Shown: positions 7,592 through 12,542 of the stretch, in pieces
Layout of the letters: each line of letters opens with the position of its first letter
Position numbering within the stretch: the first letter of the stretch is position 1
The notes under the pieces: model-generated
Databases searched by the model: none
The model's input: only the letters and a program-made list of their open reading frames with translations
What the model was told of the DNA's origin: nothing
NCBI GenBank assembly: GCA_946479395.1
Contig: CAMLFV010000075.1
Span: 1 to 12,542 of the forward strand
Source of the DNA: an uncultured Flavobacterium sp.
GTDB taxonomy: Bacteria; Bacteroidota; Bacteroidia; Flavobacteriales; Flavobacteriaceae
DNA: 12,542 nt
Reading direction: 5' to 3'
Made by a program: the position numbers and the translations under genes

Positions 7592-7972
7592 ATGAAAAAA
7601 ATAATAAATTCATCCAAAGCACCTGCACCAATTGGCCCATACAACCACTCAGTTATGGTTGGAGATTTACTTTTTATTTCAGGACAAATTCCTTATGATC
7701 AATCTACAGAAACATTAATTACAACAGGTATTCAAGACGAAACAAAACAAGTAATGCAGAACCTTGCCTTTATAATTGAAGAAGCTGGTTTCACTTTTAA
7801 AAATGTTGTAAAAGCAACTATTTTTATTAGAAACATGGATCATTTTAGTATGATTAACGAAATATACGGAAGTTATTTTTCTGCCGAAACCGCACCAGCA
7901 CGCGAATGTGTTCAGGTTGAAAAACTACCACGAAACGTAAATATTGAAATTTCAATGATTTTGCATAAATAA
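7592..7972 (+). CDS. ridA: RidA family enamine/imine deaminase
   Basis: A 126-aa cytosolic protein of the YjgF/YER057c/UK114 (RidA) family, which as trimers hydrolyse reactive 2-aminoacrylate and related imines made by PLP enzymes. Family hallmarks in order: PAPIGPYNHS near residues 11-20 (active-site Tyr17), LLFISGQIP (26-34), TKQVMQNLAFIIEEAG (51-66), VVKATIFI (72-79), then APAREC with the conserved substrate-binding Arg104, and VNIEIS with Glu119. All key positions are kept, so deaminase activity is likely. Length is typical. It begins 20 bp after lptD, ends at a strong terminator, and is probably the last gene of an lptD-ridA transcript. The link to LPS assembly is positional only. Confidence 0.95.
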   Translation: MKKIINSSKAPAPIGPYNHSVMVGDLLFISGQIPYDQSTETLITTGIQDETKQVMQNLAFIIEEAGFTFKNVVKATIFIRNMDHFSMINEIYGSYFSAETAPARECVQVEKLPRNVNIEISMILHK

Positions 7973-8008
7973 AAAAAATCGCTTTCAGTTTTGAAAGCGA
8001 TTTTTTTT
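7971..8008. terminator. Bidirectional intrinsic terminator between ridA and the minus-strand genes
   Basis: A perfect 17-bp inverted repeat, 7971-7987 with 7992-8008, around a GTTT loop. The core is ATCGCTTTCA/TGAAAGCGAT and the outer arms are A8 and T8, so each strand yields a GC-containing hairpin followed by a U-run. It begins inside the ridA stop codon and its right arm reaches the stop codon of the 52-aa minus-strand gene (8007-8009), serving two convergent transcripts. Confidence 0.9.
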
Positions 8009-8165
8009 ATAAACTTTTCTCGAACTTTCTGTAGAACCCTGCAAAAACTGTTAGTACAATTGTAGCAATAAGTATACTTAAAGTATCGCTAACAAATGGA
8101 TCAACCAAATAAATAACCATAATACCAATTAGTAATGCCAAAATAATGTATAAAAGTGTTTTCAT
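8007..8165 (-). CDS. Small 52-aa membrane protein, function unknown
   Basis: A short gene reading MKTLLYIILALLIGIMVIYL at its N-terminus, with two hydrophobic segments (about residues 3-21 and 29-44) joined by a short polar loop (VDPFVSD) and ending in a basic/acidic tail (YRKFEKSL). It starts at ATG 11 bp after the stop of the 160-aa gene on the same strand, and its TAA overlaps the T-run of the shared terminator. That spacing and the clean two-helix pattern favour a real gene. I do not recognise a family; it resembles many uncharacterised two-TM proteins of Bacteroidota. It would sit in the inner membrane with both ends on the same side. Confidence 0.68.
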   Translation of the reverse strand: MKTLLYIILALLIGIMVIYLVDPFVSDTLSILIATIVLTVFAGFYRKFEKSL

Positions 8166-8176
8166 GTTATAGAAAA

Positions 8177-8659
8177 TTATTCAATCCAATAAACTATATC
8201 TTTGTGAATACCGTAGATCATACTATTCTTCTTTTCAAACAAATCTAAAATATCTATAAAGGTTTGGTAGGATGTTTTTTTATCTAAAACAATATTAATA
8301 TGTGCACGTTGTTCTAAATCATTAAATCTAATTGAATCAATGGTTTTATTAACTTTATTTAACAGATCTTTTTTTGATAATTTAACTGCATTAAAAACAA
8401 TACGTTCACTCCAACCACCACAACTAATAGTTCCATTATCTTCAGACTCATACATAGGTTCTGGTTCTGGAAACGGTGTTTGTTCATCGTACTCTTTTAA
8501 AAACTTAGGTTCTAAACTTTTAATTTGTTTGGTATCTCTAATTATAAAATCAATAGCATTATCTACAGGTTTTGAATATAAACTATATACACAAAATACA
8601 AGCATTAATACACTTAATATTAAAAAGGTATAATTGTAAAATGATACTACTTGTTTCAT
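8177..8659 (-). CDS. Single-TM hypothetical protein with periplasmic alpha/beta domain, weakly ExbD/TolR-like
   Basis: A 160-aa protein with an N-terminal membrane anchor (about residues 9-28) and a soluble remainder. A Pro/Glu-rich spacer (PFPEPEP, 62-68) leads to SCGGW (79-83), then a helix (about 95-110) and a C-terminal strand-helix-strand (HINIVLDKKTSYQTFIDILD from 120, then DIVYWIE). The topology and the LD-x5-Y-x2-FI-x-IL-D pattern recall the periplasmic domain of ExbD/TolR. However, the membrane segment lacks the essential Asp of those motor proteins and no ExbB/TolQ gene is nearby, so I do not call it ExbD. Lone Cys80 could be reactive or form an intermolecular disulfide. It follows the T9SS propeller gene by 51 bp and precedes the 52-aa membrane gene by 11 bp, so at least the last two genes are probably one transcript. 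Confidence 0.72.
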   Translation of the reverse strand: MKQVVSFYNYTFLILSVLMLVFCVYSLYSKPVDNAIDFIIRDTKQIKSLEPKFLKEYDEQTPFPEPEPMYESEDNGTISCGGWSERIVFNAVKLSKKDLLNKVNKTIDSIRFNDLEQRAHINIVLDKKTSYQTFIDILDLFEKKNSMIYGIHKDIVYWIE

Positions 8660-8710
8660 TTAGAATTTCACGATGTAAAATAATAACTTATTAATTTCTA
8701 ATAATAAAAA

Positions 8711-10093
8711 TTACTTAACAATTAATTTTTTAACAGCTTTTCCAATATTAGTATATACTTCAACAAAATATACTCCTGGTGATAAATTACTTATATTAAC
8801 AGTTCTATAGTTTGCTACTTTAACTACCTGACCTAAAGTATTGTAAAAAGTTACTTTTTCTAAAATTAGATTTTCGTTTATAGTAATATTTAAAATATCT
8901 GTAGCTGGATTAGGGTAGATACTAAAATCATTTTCTGAGAATGTATTATTTGATGCTGATCTTAAATCAAAAACTTTTGTGGTTCCATGGCGTTTTACAG
9001 CAACCCTTTCACCATTTGAAGAAAGTGAAACATAATACCCAAAATTAATATCATTATATACCTTTGTCCACACATTAGAGATATTTTTATAGATTTGTGT
9101 ACCGCCAGTTGATGGAGATCTTGCTTCCATAAAAGCCCCTACAGCCAACATACTACCATCTGCTGATAAAGAAACACTGAAACCAGCTTGGTCAAAATTT
9201 GCCTGCCCATATATATCAGTTCCTATTTGTGTCCATACGTTAGATATGTTTTTATAAACTCGCACATGCCCTTTATAAAGTCCGTTCCCGTTATTTCGAT
9301 ATCCACCAACAGCTATAATTGTTCCGTCTGAAGAAAGAGAAACACTGCGACCAAACCGGTCACCAGTACCATCTCCTTTGATAGTTTGCCCTATTTGAGT
9401 CCATACCCCATTTACATTTCTGTAAACTCTTACAACTCCAGACGAAGATTCAAAAATAGTATCAACTGCTAACACATTTCCATCAGCAGAAAGAGAAACA
9501 CTGGTTCCGCTGTAATATCCCCAACCGTTACCATTTATGTCTTGACCAACTTGATTCCAAGTTTTAGAAATATTGTTGAAATTATAAACACGGGTAACTC
9601 CTTCTGGGCTGTTAAAGTTCCCTTGCCAATCTTTATAAGGCGCACCTATGGCTACAGTATTCCCGTTAGATGAAAGTGAAACACTAAATCCACTTTGCTC
9701 TTCTAAGGATTTTCCATAAATAGTTTGCCCTTTCTGTTTCCATATACCCATATCAAATTCATAAACACCAACAGCTCCTGCTTTAATTCCATTTACATTG
9801 TTATTTAAATTGTCTCCCACAGCTACTATATTTCCAAAAGAAGATAGAGAAACAGAAAAACCTCTAATAGGTATATTTTGACCTATTTGGCTCCATACTC
9901 CCGAAATTTCTTCATAAACTTTTGTTGCATTACCTTGACTTGTATCGGATACAGCAACTATATTTCCATATGAAGATAAAACGACGTTAGAGAAATTACC
10001 CTCTCCTTGAATATCTTGACCAATTTTTACCTGACAGAATGCTTTTGTAGATATAAGTAATAAAATAAGTACTTTCTTTACCATAATGTGCAT
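8711..10093 (-). CDS. Secreted T9SS substrate with seven beta-propeller-like repeats and type A sorting domain
   Basis: A 460-aa exported protein. A signal peptide ends near KAFC-Q (residues 19-21). The body (about 25-378) carries seven repeats of the form SVSLSSxGxxxAVG, starting near residues 37, 80, 137, 198, 249, 306 and 355, alternating with VYxNxxxVWxQIGxxIxG segments. This is the pattern of FG-GAP/integrin-like propellers, and seven units suggest a closed seven-bladed fold. A low-complexity joint (about 380-388) precedes the C-terminal T9SS type A domain (391-460): SIYPNPATD, NTLGQVV, NISNLSPGVYFVEV and a Lys-rich end (KKLIVK). It should cross the outer membrane by T9SS and be released or lipid-anchored at the surface; ligand unknown. 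ATG at 10091-10093 is used here, but the in-frame ATG at 10082-10084 gives a tighter signal peptide (MVKKVLILLL) and may be the true start. Confidence 0.88.
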   Translation of the reverse strand: MHIMVKKVLILLLISTKAFCQVKIGQDIQGEGNFSNVVLSSYGNIVAVSDTSQGNATKVYEEISGVWSQIGQNIPIRGFSVSLSSFGNIVAVGDNLNNNVNGIKAGAVGVYEFDMGIWKQKGQTIYGKSLEEQSGFSVSLSSNGNTVAIGAPYKDWQGNFNSPEGVTRVYNFNNISKTWNQVGQDINGNGWGYYSGTSVSLSADGNVLAVDTIFESSSGVVRVYRNVNGVWTQIGQTIKGDGTGDRFGRSVSLSSDGTIIAVGGYRNNGNGLYKGHVRVYKNISNVWTQIGTDIYGQANFDQAGFSVSLSADGSMLAVGAFMEARSPSTGGTQIYKNISNVWTKVYNDINFGYYVSLSSNGERVAVKRHGTTKVFDLRSASNNTFSENDFSIYPNPATDILNITINENLILEKVTFYNTLGQVVKVANYRTVNISNLSPGVYFVEVYTNIGKAVKKLIVK

Positions 10094-10119
10094 ATTTTTG
10101 ATTTATATGTAAATTTAAT

Positions 10120-10148
10120 AAAAATTAACACTTATAAAATTAAAACAA
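10120..10148 (-). promoter_or_regulatory. Candidate Bacteroidota promoter for the T9SS propeller gene
   Basis: On the minus strand TTG (10148-10146) is followed after 18 bp by TAATTTTT (10127-10120), a 7-of-8 match to TAnnTTTG. Spacing is one less than the usual 19. It would place transcription start about 20 nt before the gene. The region is very AT-rich, so a chance match is possible. Confidence 0.35.
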
Positions 10149-10213
10149 ACATTCATAATCATAAGTTTACAATTTTAAATATTTCATAATTAATTTTGAT
10201 TTGATACTTTACC

Positions 10214-10236
10214 GAATATTTATCTTATAAATATTC
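10214..10236. promoter_or_regulatory. Operator-like dyad between divergent surface-protein genes
   Basis: A perfect 10-bp inverted repeat, GAATATTTAT (10214-10223) and ATAAATATTC (10227-10236), separated by CTT. It lies in the 215-bp divergent intergenic region, upstream of both candidate promoters (10120-10148 minus, 10253-10282 plus). The form suits binding of a dimeric regulator. Composition is nearly all A/T, so it may also be incidental. Confidence 0.35.
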
Positions 10237-10252
10237 AATAAATAAATATTTT

Positions 10253-10282
10253 TTGTATTTTTATGGCATTATTTTATTTTAT
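10253..10282 (+). promoter_or_regulatory. Candidate promoter for the small lipoprotein gene
   Basis: TTG at 10253-10255 is followed after exactly 19 bp by TATTTTAT (10275-10282), which keeps the TAnnTT part of the TAnnTTTG box but not its TG end. The start codon is 26 bp further on, a normal leader length. Weak evidence in an AT-rich region. Confidence 0.25.
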
Positions 10283-10308
10283 ATAATAATTAAACTTAAA
10301 AATTTAAG

Positions 10309-10665
10309 ATGAAAAAGATATTTTTCTTTATTACAATAACAACCTTTTCAACAATTGGATTTACTTCATGTTCTGGAGACGATTCGGTAGTAGAAATTCC
10401 TAATCCTAATCCTAACCCTAATGTTGGCGAACAATTAAGAATTGTTCATAACGGAACATTTAGACCTTTAGGTACTCAAGCAATGTTTCAAGCAATGAGT
10501 GGTTCAACTCAAGTAACTGATGCAGTTTTTTATGTTGACGGTAAAGCAATTCCTGGAAGCACTTATACACAATCAACCATTGGTGAAGTTAAAGTACAAG
10601 CTCGTAGAGCAGGATATGTAGATAGTGAATTTGTTACTATTCAGTTTGCACAAAAACCTTATTAA
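10309..10665 (+). CDS. Small lipoprotein with probable surface-export signal
   Basis: A 118-aa predicted lipoprotein of unknown function. The signal peptide (MKKIFFFITI...) ends in a lipobox (GFTS-C) with lipidated Cys21. Directly after it comes SGDDS, an acidic motif like the lipoprotein export signal that sends Bacteroidota lipoproteins to the cell surface. A Pro-Asn repeat (PNPNPNPN, residues 31-38) forms a stiff tether. The rest (about 41-118) looks like a single small all-beta, Ig-like module (LRIVHNGTF, then AVFYVDGKAIPG and GEVKVQARRAGYV) ending in Tyr. No enzyme motif is visible. It is transcribed away from the T9SS propeller gene and ends in the terminator shared with the fatty acid hydroxylase gene. 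AAGATG at the start gives no strong Shine-Dalgarno, normal for this phylum. Confidence 0.82.
   Translation: MKKIFFFITITTFSTIGFTSCSGDDSVVEIPNPNPNPNVGEQLRIVHNGTFRPLGTQAMFQAMSGSTQVTDAVFYVDGKAIPGSTYTQSTIGEVKVQARRAGYVDSEFVTIQFAQKPY
10399..10422 (+). repeat. Hexanucleotide microsatellite encoding the Pro-Asn tether
   Basis: Four tandem CCTAAY units (CCTAAT, CCTAAT, CCTAAC, CCTAAT) encode PNPNPNPN just after the lipoprotein anchor. The unit is a multiple of three, so slippage would change tether length without breaking the frame. Confidence 0.8.
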
Positions 10666-10693
10666 TTTTAATCAATTCCTTTTATCCTAATAT

Positions 10694-10727
10694 AAAAAAG
10701 TGAAGCTTTAAACGGCTTCACTTTTTT
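10694..10727. terminator. Bidirectional intrinsic terminator overlapping the hydroxylase 3' end
   Basis: A perfect 13-bp inverted repeat, AAAAAAGTGAAGC (10694-10706) with GCTTCACTTTTTT (10715-10727), around an 8-nt loop. A6 and T6 outer arms allow termination on both strands. It lies 28 bp after the lipoprotein stop. On the minus strand the arm 10715-10727 is coding: it encodes the final residues of the fatty acid hydroxylase (KSEA), whose TAA falls in the loop (10708-10710). Confidence 0.88.
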
Positions 10728-11391
10728 GTTCTTTATCAAACATCAATTCTCTTGATTTTCGCTTGTCTATTTTATCCTTTTTAAAATCGAACATTGTTCC
10801 AAAAATCTTATCCCATAAAGTGTTACTTACGCCAAAACCTAAATGATCGTTTCGGTAATGGTGTAAATGGTGGTTGCGCCACAAAGGCTGTAAAAACTTA
10901 AACGGTGGTTCAATTGCATGAATTAAATAATGCATAGATGCATACATTAACCAACCTAAAATAAAGCCCGGATAAAACGCAAAGGCATATTTACCAAGAA
11001 CCATATATTGAATACCAAACAACGCCGCTGCTATTATTAAACTTGGCACAGGTGGCATAAACAACCGTGTTTTATCTTTCGGATAGTGGTGGTGGTTTCC
11101 GTGCATAATGTAGGCAAACCTTTGCATACTTTCTTTTTCGCTTATTAAATGAAAAATATAACGGTGTGCAATATATTCAAAAAATGTCCAAAAAAACAAA
11201 GCAAAAACAAACACTCCAAGCATTGTTATTACAGACATGTTGTAATTCACGTATCCGTAATAAAAACAGTACATTAAAATAGGTACGTGAATACCCCAGC
11301 TTAATGCGGGATGACCTTTGGTTAGTAGTTCTAAAAACGGATTTTTGAACAATTGAGCCTGTCCTGAATTTTCTACTCTTTGACCTTTCAT
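10708..11391 (-). CDS. Fatty acid hydroxylase / sterol desaturase family membrane di-iron enzyme
   Basis: A 227-aa integral membrane oxygenase. Four histidine clusters form the di-iron site of this superfamily: His76 and His81 (HRYIFH), His97/100/101 (HGNHHH), His154 and His158 (HYLIH), and His174/175/177/178 (HHLHH). Hydrophobic segments (about 31-50, 53-73, 116-133 and 138-153) flank them. The closest familiar type is the FA2H/Scs7 fatty acid 2-hydroxylase, which needs O2 and an electron donor; substrate is not readable from sequence, but Flavobacteriaceae are known for 2-hydroxy iso fatty acids and sulfonolipids. It lies 55 bp after fabH on the same strand, suggesting joint acyl-chain synthesis and hydroxylation. 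A purine-rich AAAGAAGAG precedes the ATG. The C-terminal tail (after about 204) is charged and its last codons are inside the terminator. Confidence 0.88.
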   Translation of the reverse strand: MKGQRVENSGQAQLFKNPFLELLTKGHPALSWGIHVPILMYCFYYGYVNYNMSVITMLGVFVFALFFWTFFEYIAHRYIFHLISEKESMQRFAYIMHGNHHHYPKDKTRLFMPPVPSLIIAAALFGIQYMVLGKYAFAFYPGFILGWLMYASMHYLIHAIEPPFKFLQPLWRNHHLHHYRNDHLGFGVSNTLWDKIFGTMFDFKKDKIDKRKSRELMFDKEQKSEAV

Positions 11392-11446
11392 TACTCTTCT
11401 TTTTTTGATTGTAATTTACTAAGAACAAATCTAAACTACAAGTTTT

Positions 11447-12460
11447 TTACCAACGAATTATTGCACTTGCCCAAGTAAAACCGCTCCCAAAGGCTGCAAG
11501 TACCACTAAATCACCTTCTTTAATTTTTCCGTTTTCCCAAGCTTCGGTTAATGCAATGGGTACCGATGCCGCTGTGGTATTGCCGTATTTCATAATGTTG
11601 TTATACACCTGATCATCGGTCAACCTAAATTTCTGCTGAATAAATTGCGATATACGTAAATTTGCCTGATGTGGTATCAACATATCGATATCTGAAACCT
11701 GTAAATTATTCGCTTCCAAACCTTCGTTAATTACTTCTGAAAATCGAACTACCGCATTTTTAAACACAAATTGGCCATTCATGTATGGATAATACGATTC
11801 ATCGTTTGGATTATTTTCTTTAATGATATCGGTAACCCAACGCTTGCCCATTCCGGGTGCAATCAATGCCAATTCTTCGGCATGCTCACCTTCAGAATGC
11901 AAATGAGTTGATAGAATTCCTTTTGACAGATCTTTGGTTCGACTTAAAACTACTGCTCCTGCCCCATCACCAAAAATCACCGAAACTCCACGTCCGCGAG
12001 TGGTCATATCCAATCCTTTGGAATGAATTTCAGATCCAACCACTAAAATGTTTTTATACATTCCGGTTTTTATAAATTGATCGGCAACCGAAAGTGCATA
12101 AATAAATCCTGAACATTGGTTGCGAACATCTAACGCGCCAACGGTTTTAATGCCCAATTCCTTTTGTAATGTAACTCCGGGACCTGGAAAATAATAATCG
12201 GGACTTAAAGTGGCAAATACAATAAAATCAATATCGTTCTTATCAATTCCGGCACGTTCAATGGCTATTTTCGATGCTTTTAATGCCATACCCGAAGTAG
12301 TATCTTCTGGCAAAACCACATGGCGGCGTTCTTTTATACCGGTGCGCTCTTGAATCCATTCATCGTTTGTATCCATTAATTTTGATAAATCGCTATTGGT
12401 TACAACGTTTTCAGGCACATAAAAGCCCAAACCGGATATTTTTGAATGATACATAATCAT
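11447..12460 (-). CDS. fabH: Beta-ketoacyl-ACP synthase III (FabH family)
   Basis: A 337-aa thiolase-fold enzyme expected to condense an acyl-CoA primer with malonyl-ACP, the first step of fatty acid elongation. The catalytic triad is present: Cys116 (RNQCSGF), His264 (IPHQAN) and Asn294 (YGNTTAAS). Other FabH marks are DEWIQERTGIKERR (33-46), including the CoA-stacking Trp35, FGDGAGA (163-169) and the terminal AFGSGFTWAS. The segment before the nucleophile reads ALDVRNQ rather than the usual A-FD-hydrophobic-A-A form, so this may be a specialised FabH paralogue; branched-primer use or a secondary lipid pathway is possible. The next gene is a fatty acid hydroxylase, supporting a membrane-lipid role. 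Two in-frame ATGs exist (12458-12460 and 12452-12454). The second, giving MYHSKISG, is as likely as the one listed. Confidence 0.92.
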   Translation of the reverse strand: MIMYHSKISGLGFYVPENVVTNSDLSKLMDTNDEWIQERTGIKERRHVVLPEDTTSGMALKASKIAIERAGIDKNDIDFIVFATLSPDYYFPGPGVTLQKELGIKTVGALDVRNQCSGFIYALSVADQFIKTGMYKNILVVGSEIHSKGLDMTTRGRGVSVIFGDGAGAVVLSRTKDLSKGILSTHLHSEGEHAEELALIAPGMGKRWVTDIIKENNPNDESYYPYMNGQFVFKNAVVRFSEVINEGLEANNLQVSDIDMLIPHQANLRISQFIQQKFRLTDDQVYNNIMKYGNTTAASVPIALTEAWENGKIKEGDLVVLAAFGSGFTWASAIIRW

Positions 12461-12511
12461 ACTATTTTATATAGGCTAATTTAATTATAATTTTTAAACA
12501 GATAAAATACT

Positions 12512-12519
12512 TATTTTTG
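12512..12519 (+). promoter_or_regulatory. Candidate -7 box (TATTTTTG) for the gene entering at the right edge
   Basis: TATTTTTG is a full match to TAnnTTTG and lies 17 bp before the ATG at 12537, fitting a short leader. No TTG is seen at the standard -33 spacing. It lies in the 76-bp gap between divergent genes. Confidence 0.4.
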
Positions 12520-12536
12520 TAAAAACCCTATTATAA

Positions 12537-12542
12537 ATGAAA
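12537..12542 (+). CDS. First two codons of a divergent plus-strand gene (partial)
   Basis: ATG AAA at the very end of the window, preceded by a good -7 promoter box and divergent from fabH. Only Met-Lys is visible, so nothing can be said of the product; Met-Lys is a frequent beginning in this phylum. It may also be a chance ATG. Confidence 0.35.

Noticed and set aside
8177..8659. Direct annotation as ExbD/TolR biopolymer transporter
   Set aside because: The membrane helix lacks the essential Asp and no ExbB/TolQ partner is present; similarity is limited to the C-terminal fold pattern.
8977..10010. Regularly spaced DNA repeats as a possible CRISPR-like or satellite array
   Set aside because: The periodicity is about 130-180 bp and corresponds to the protein repeats of the propeller gene in frame; no short constant repeat with unique spacers is present.
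11177..11428. 83-codon frame overlapping the hydroxylase 5' end on the same strand
   Set aside because: Its composition is odd and most of it lies out of frame inside the hydroxylase, whose histidine boxes are clear.

Overview
The window looks like the chromosome of a member of the Bacteroidota, most probably the Flavobacteriaceae. The DNA is AT-rich and ribosome binding sites are A-rich and weak. One protein carries a type IX secretion system (T9SS) type A sorting domain, and a lipoprotein has an acidic stretch right after its lipid-modified cysteine. The LptD, MCE, amidase and Fe-S proteins are all of the flavobacterial kind. Species cannot be fixed from the sequence.

Left block, minus strand (1-3569): a probable operon, read from right to left, of an N-acetylmuramoyl-L-alanine amidase with a SPOR-like C-terminus, an MCE/MlaD-family protein starting at TTG, a membrane-anchored protein with two [4Fe-4S] motifs, and the first codons of a further gene cut by the window edge. 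Next comes a 430-bp non-coding stretch (3570-3999). It holds a fossil copy of the lptD start and a nested palindromic repeat. A second, shorter amidase paralogue follows on the minus strand (4000-4761).

Centre, plus strand (4875-8008): lptD (outer-membrane LPS assembly), then ridA 20 bp downstream, closed by a perfect 17-bp-stem bidirectional terminator. The amidase/lptD divergent junction appears twice, each time with exactly 113 bp between start codons, but only the right-hand copy has an intact lptD. This indicates a segmental duplication that copied the amidase, the divergent promoter region and about 60 bp of lptD.

Accessory-looking part (8007-10665): on the minus strand, a secreted T9SS protein with seven propeller-like repeats, a 160-aa one-TM protein and a 52-aa membrane protein. 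Divergent to them, on the plus strand, is a small lipoprotein. A 23-bp dyad sits between the divergent pair.

Right block, minus strand (10708-12460): a FabH-type beta-ketoacyl-ACP synthase III followed by a fatty acid hydroxylase/sterol desaturase family membrane enzyme, probably one lipid-modification operon. The last codons of the hydroxylase lie inside a second bidirectional terminator. At the extreme right a divergent plus-strand gene begins (ATG AAA), preceded by a TAnnTTTG promoter box. Overall the window is mostly cell-envelope biology: LPS export, peptidoglycan cleavage, lipid trafficking, acyl-lipid synthesis and surface proteins. No CRISPR array, tRNA, rRNA or transposase gene was seen.
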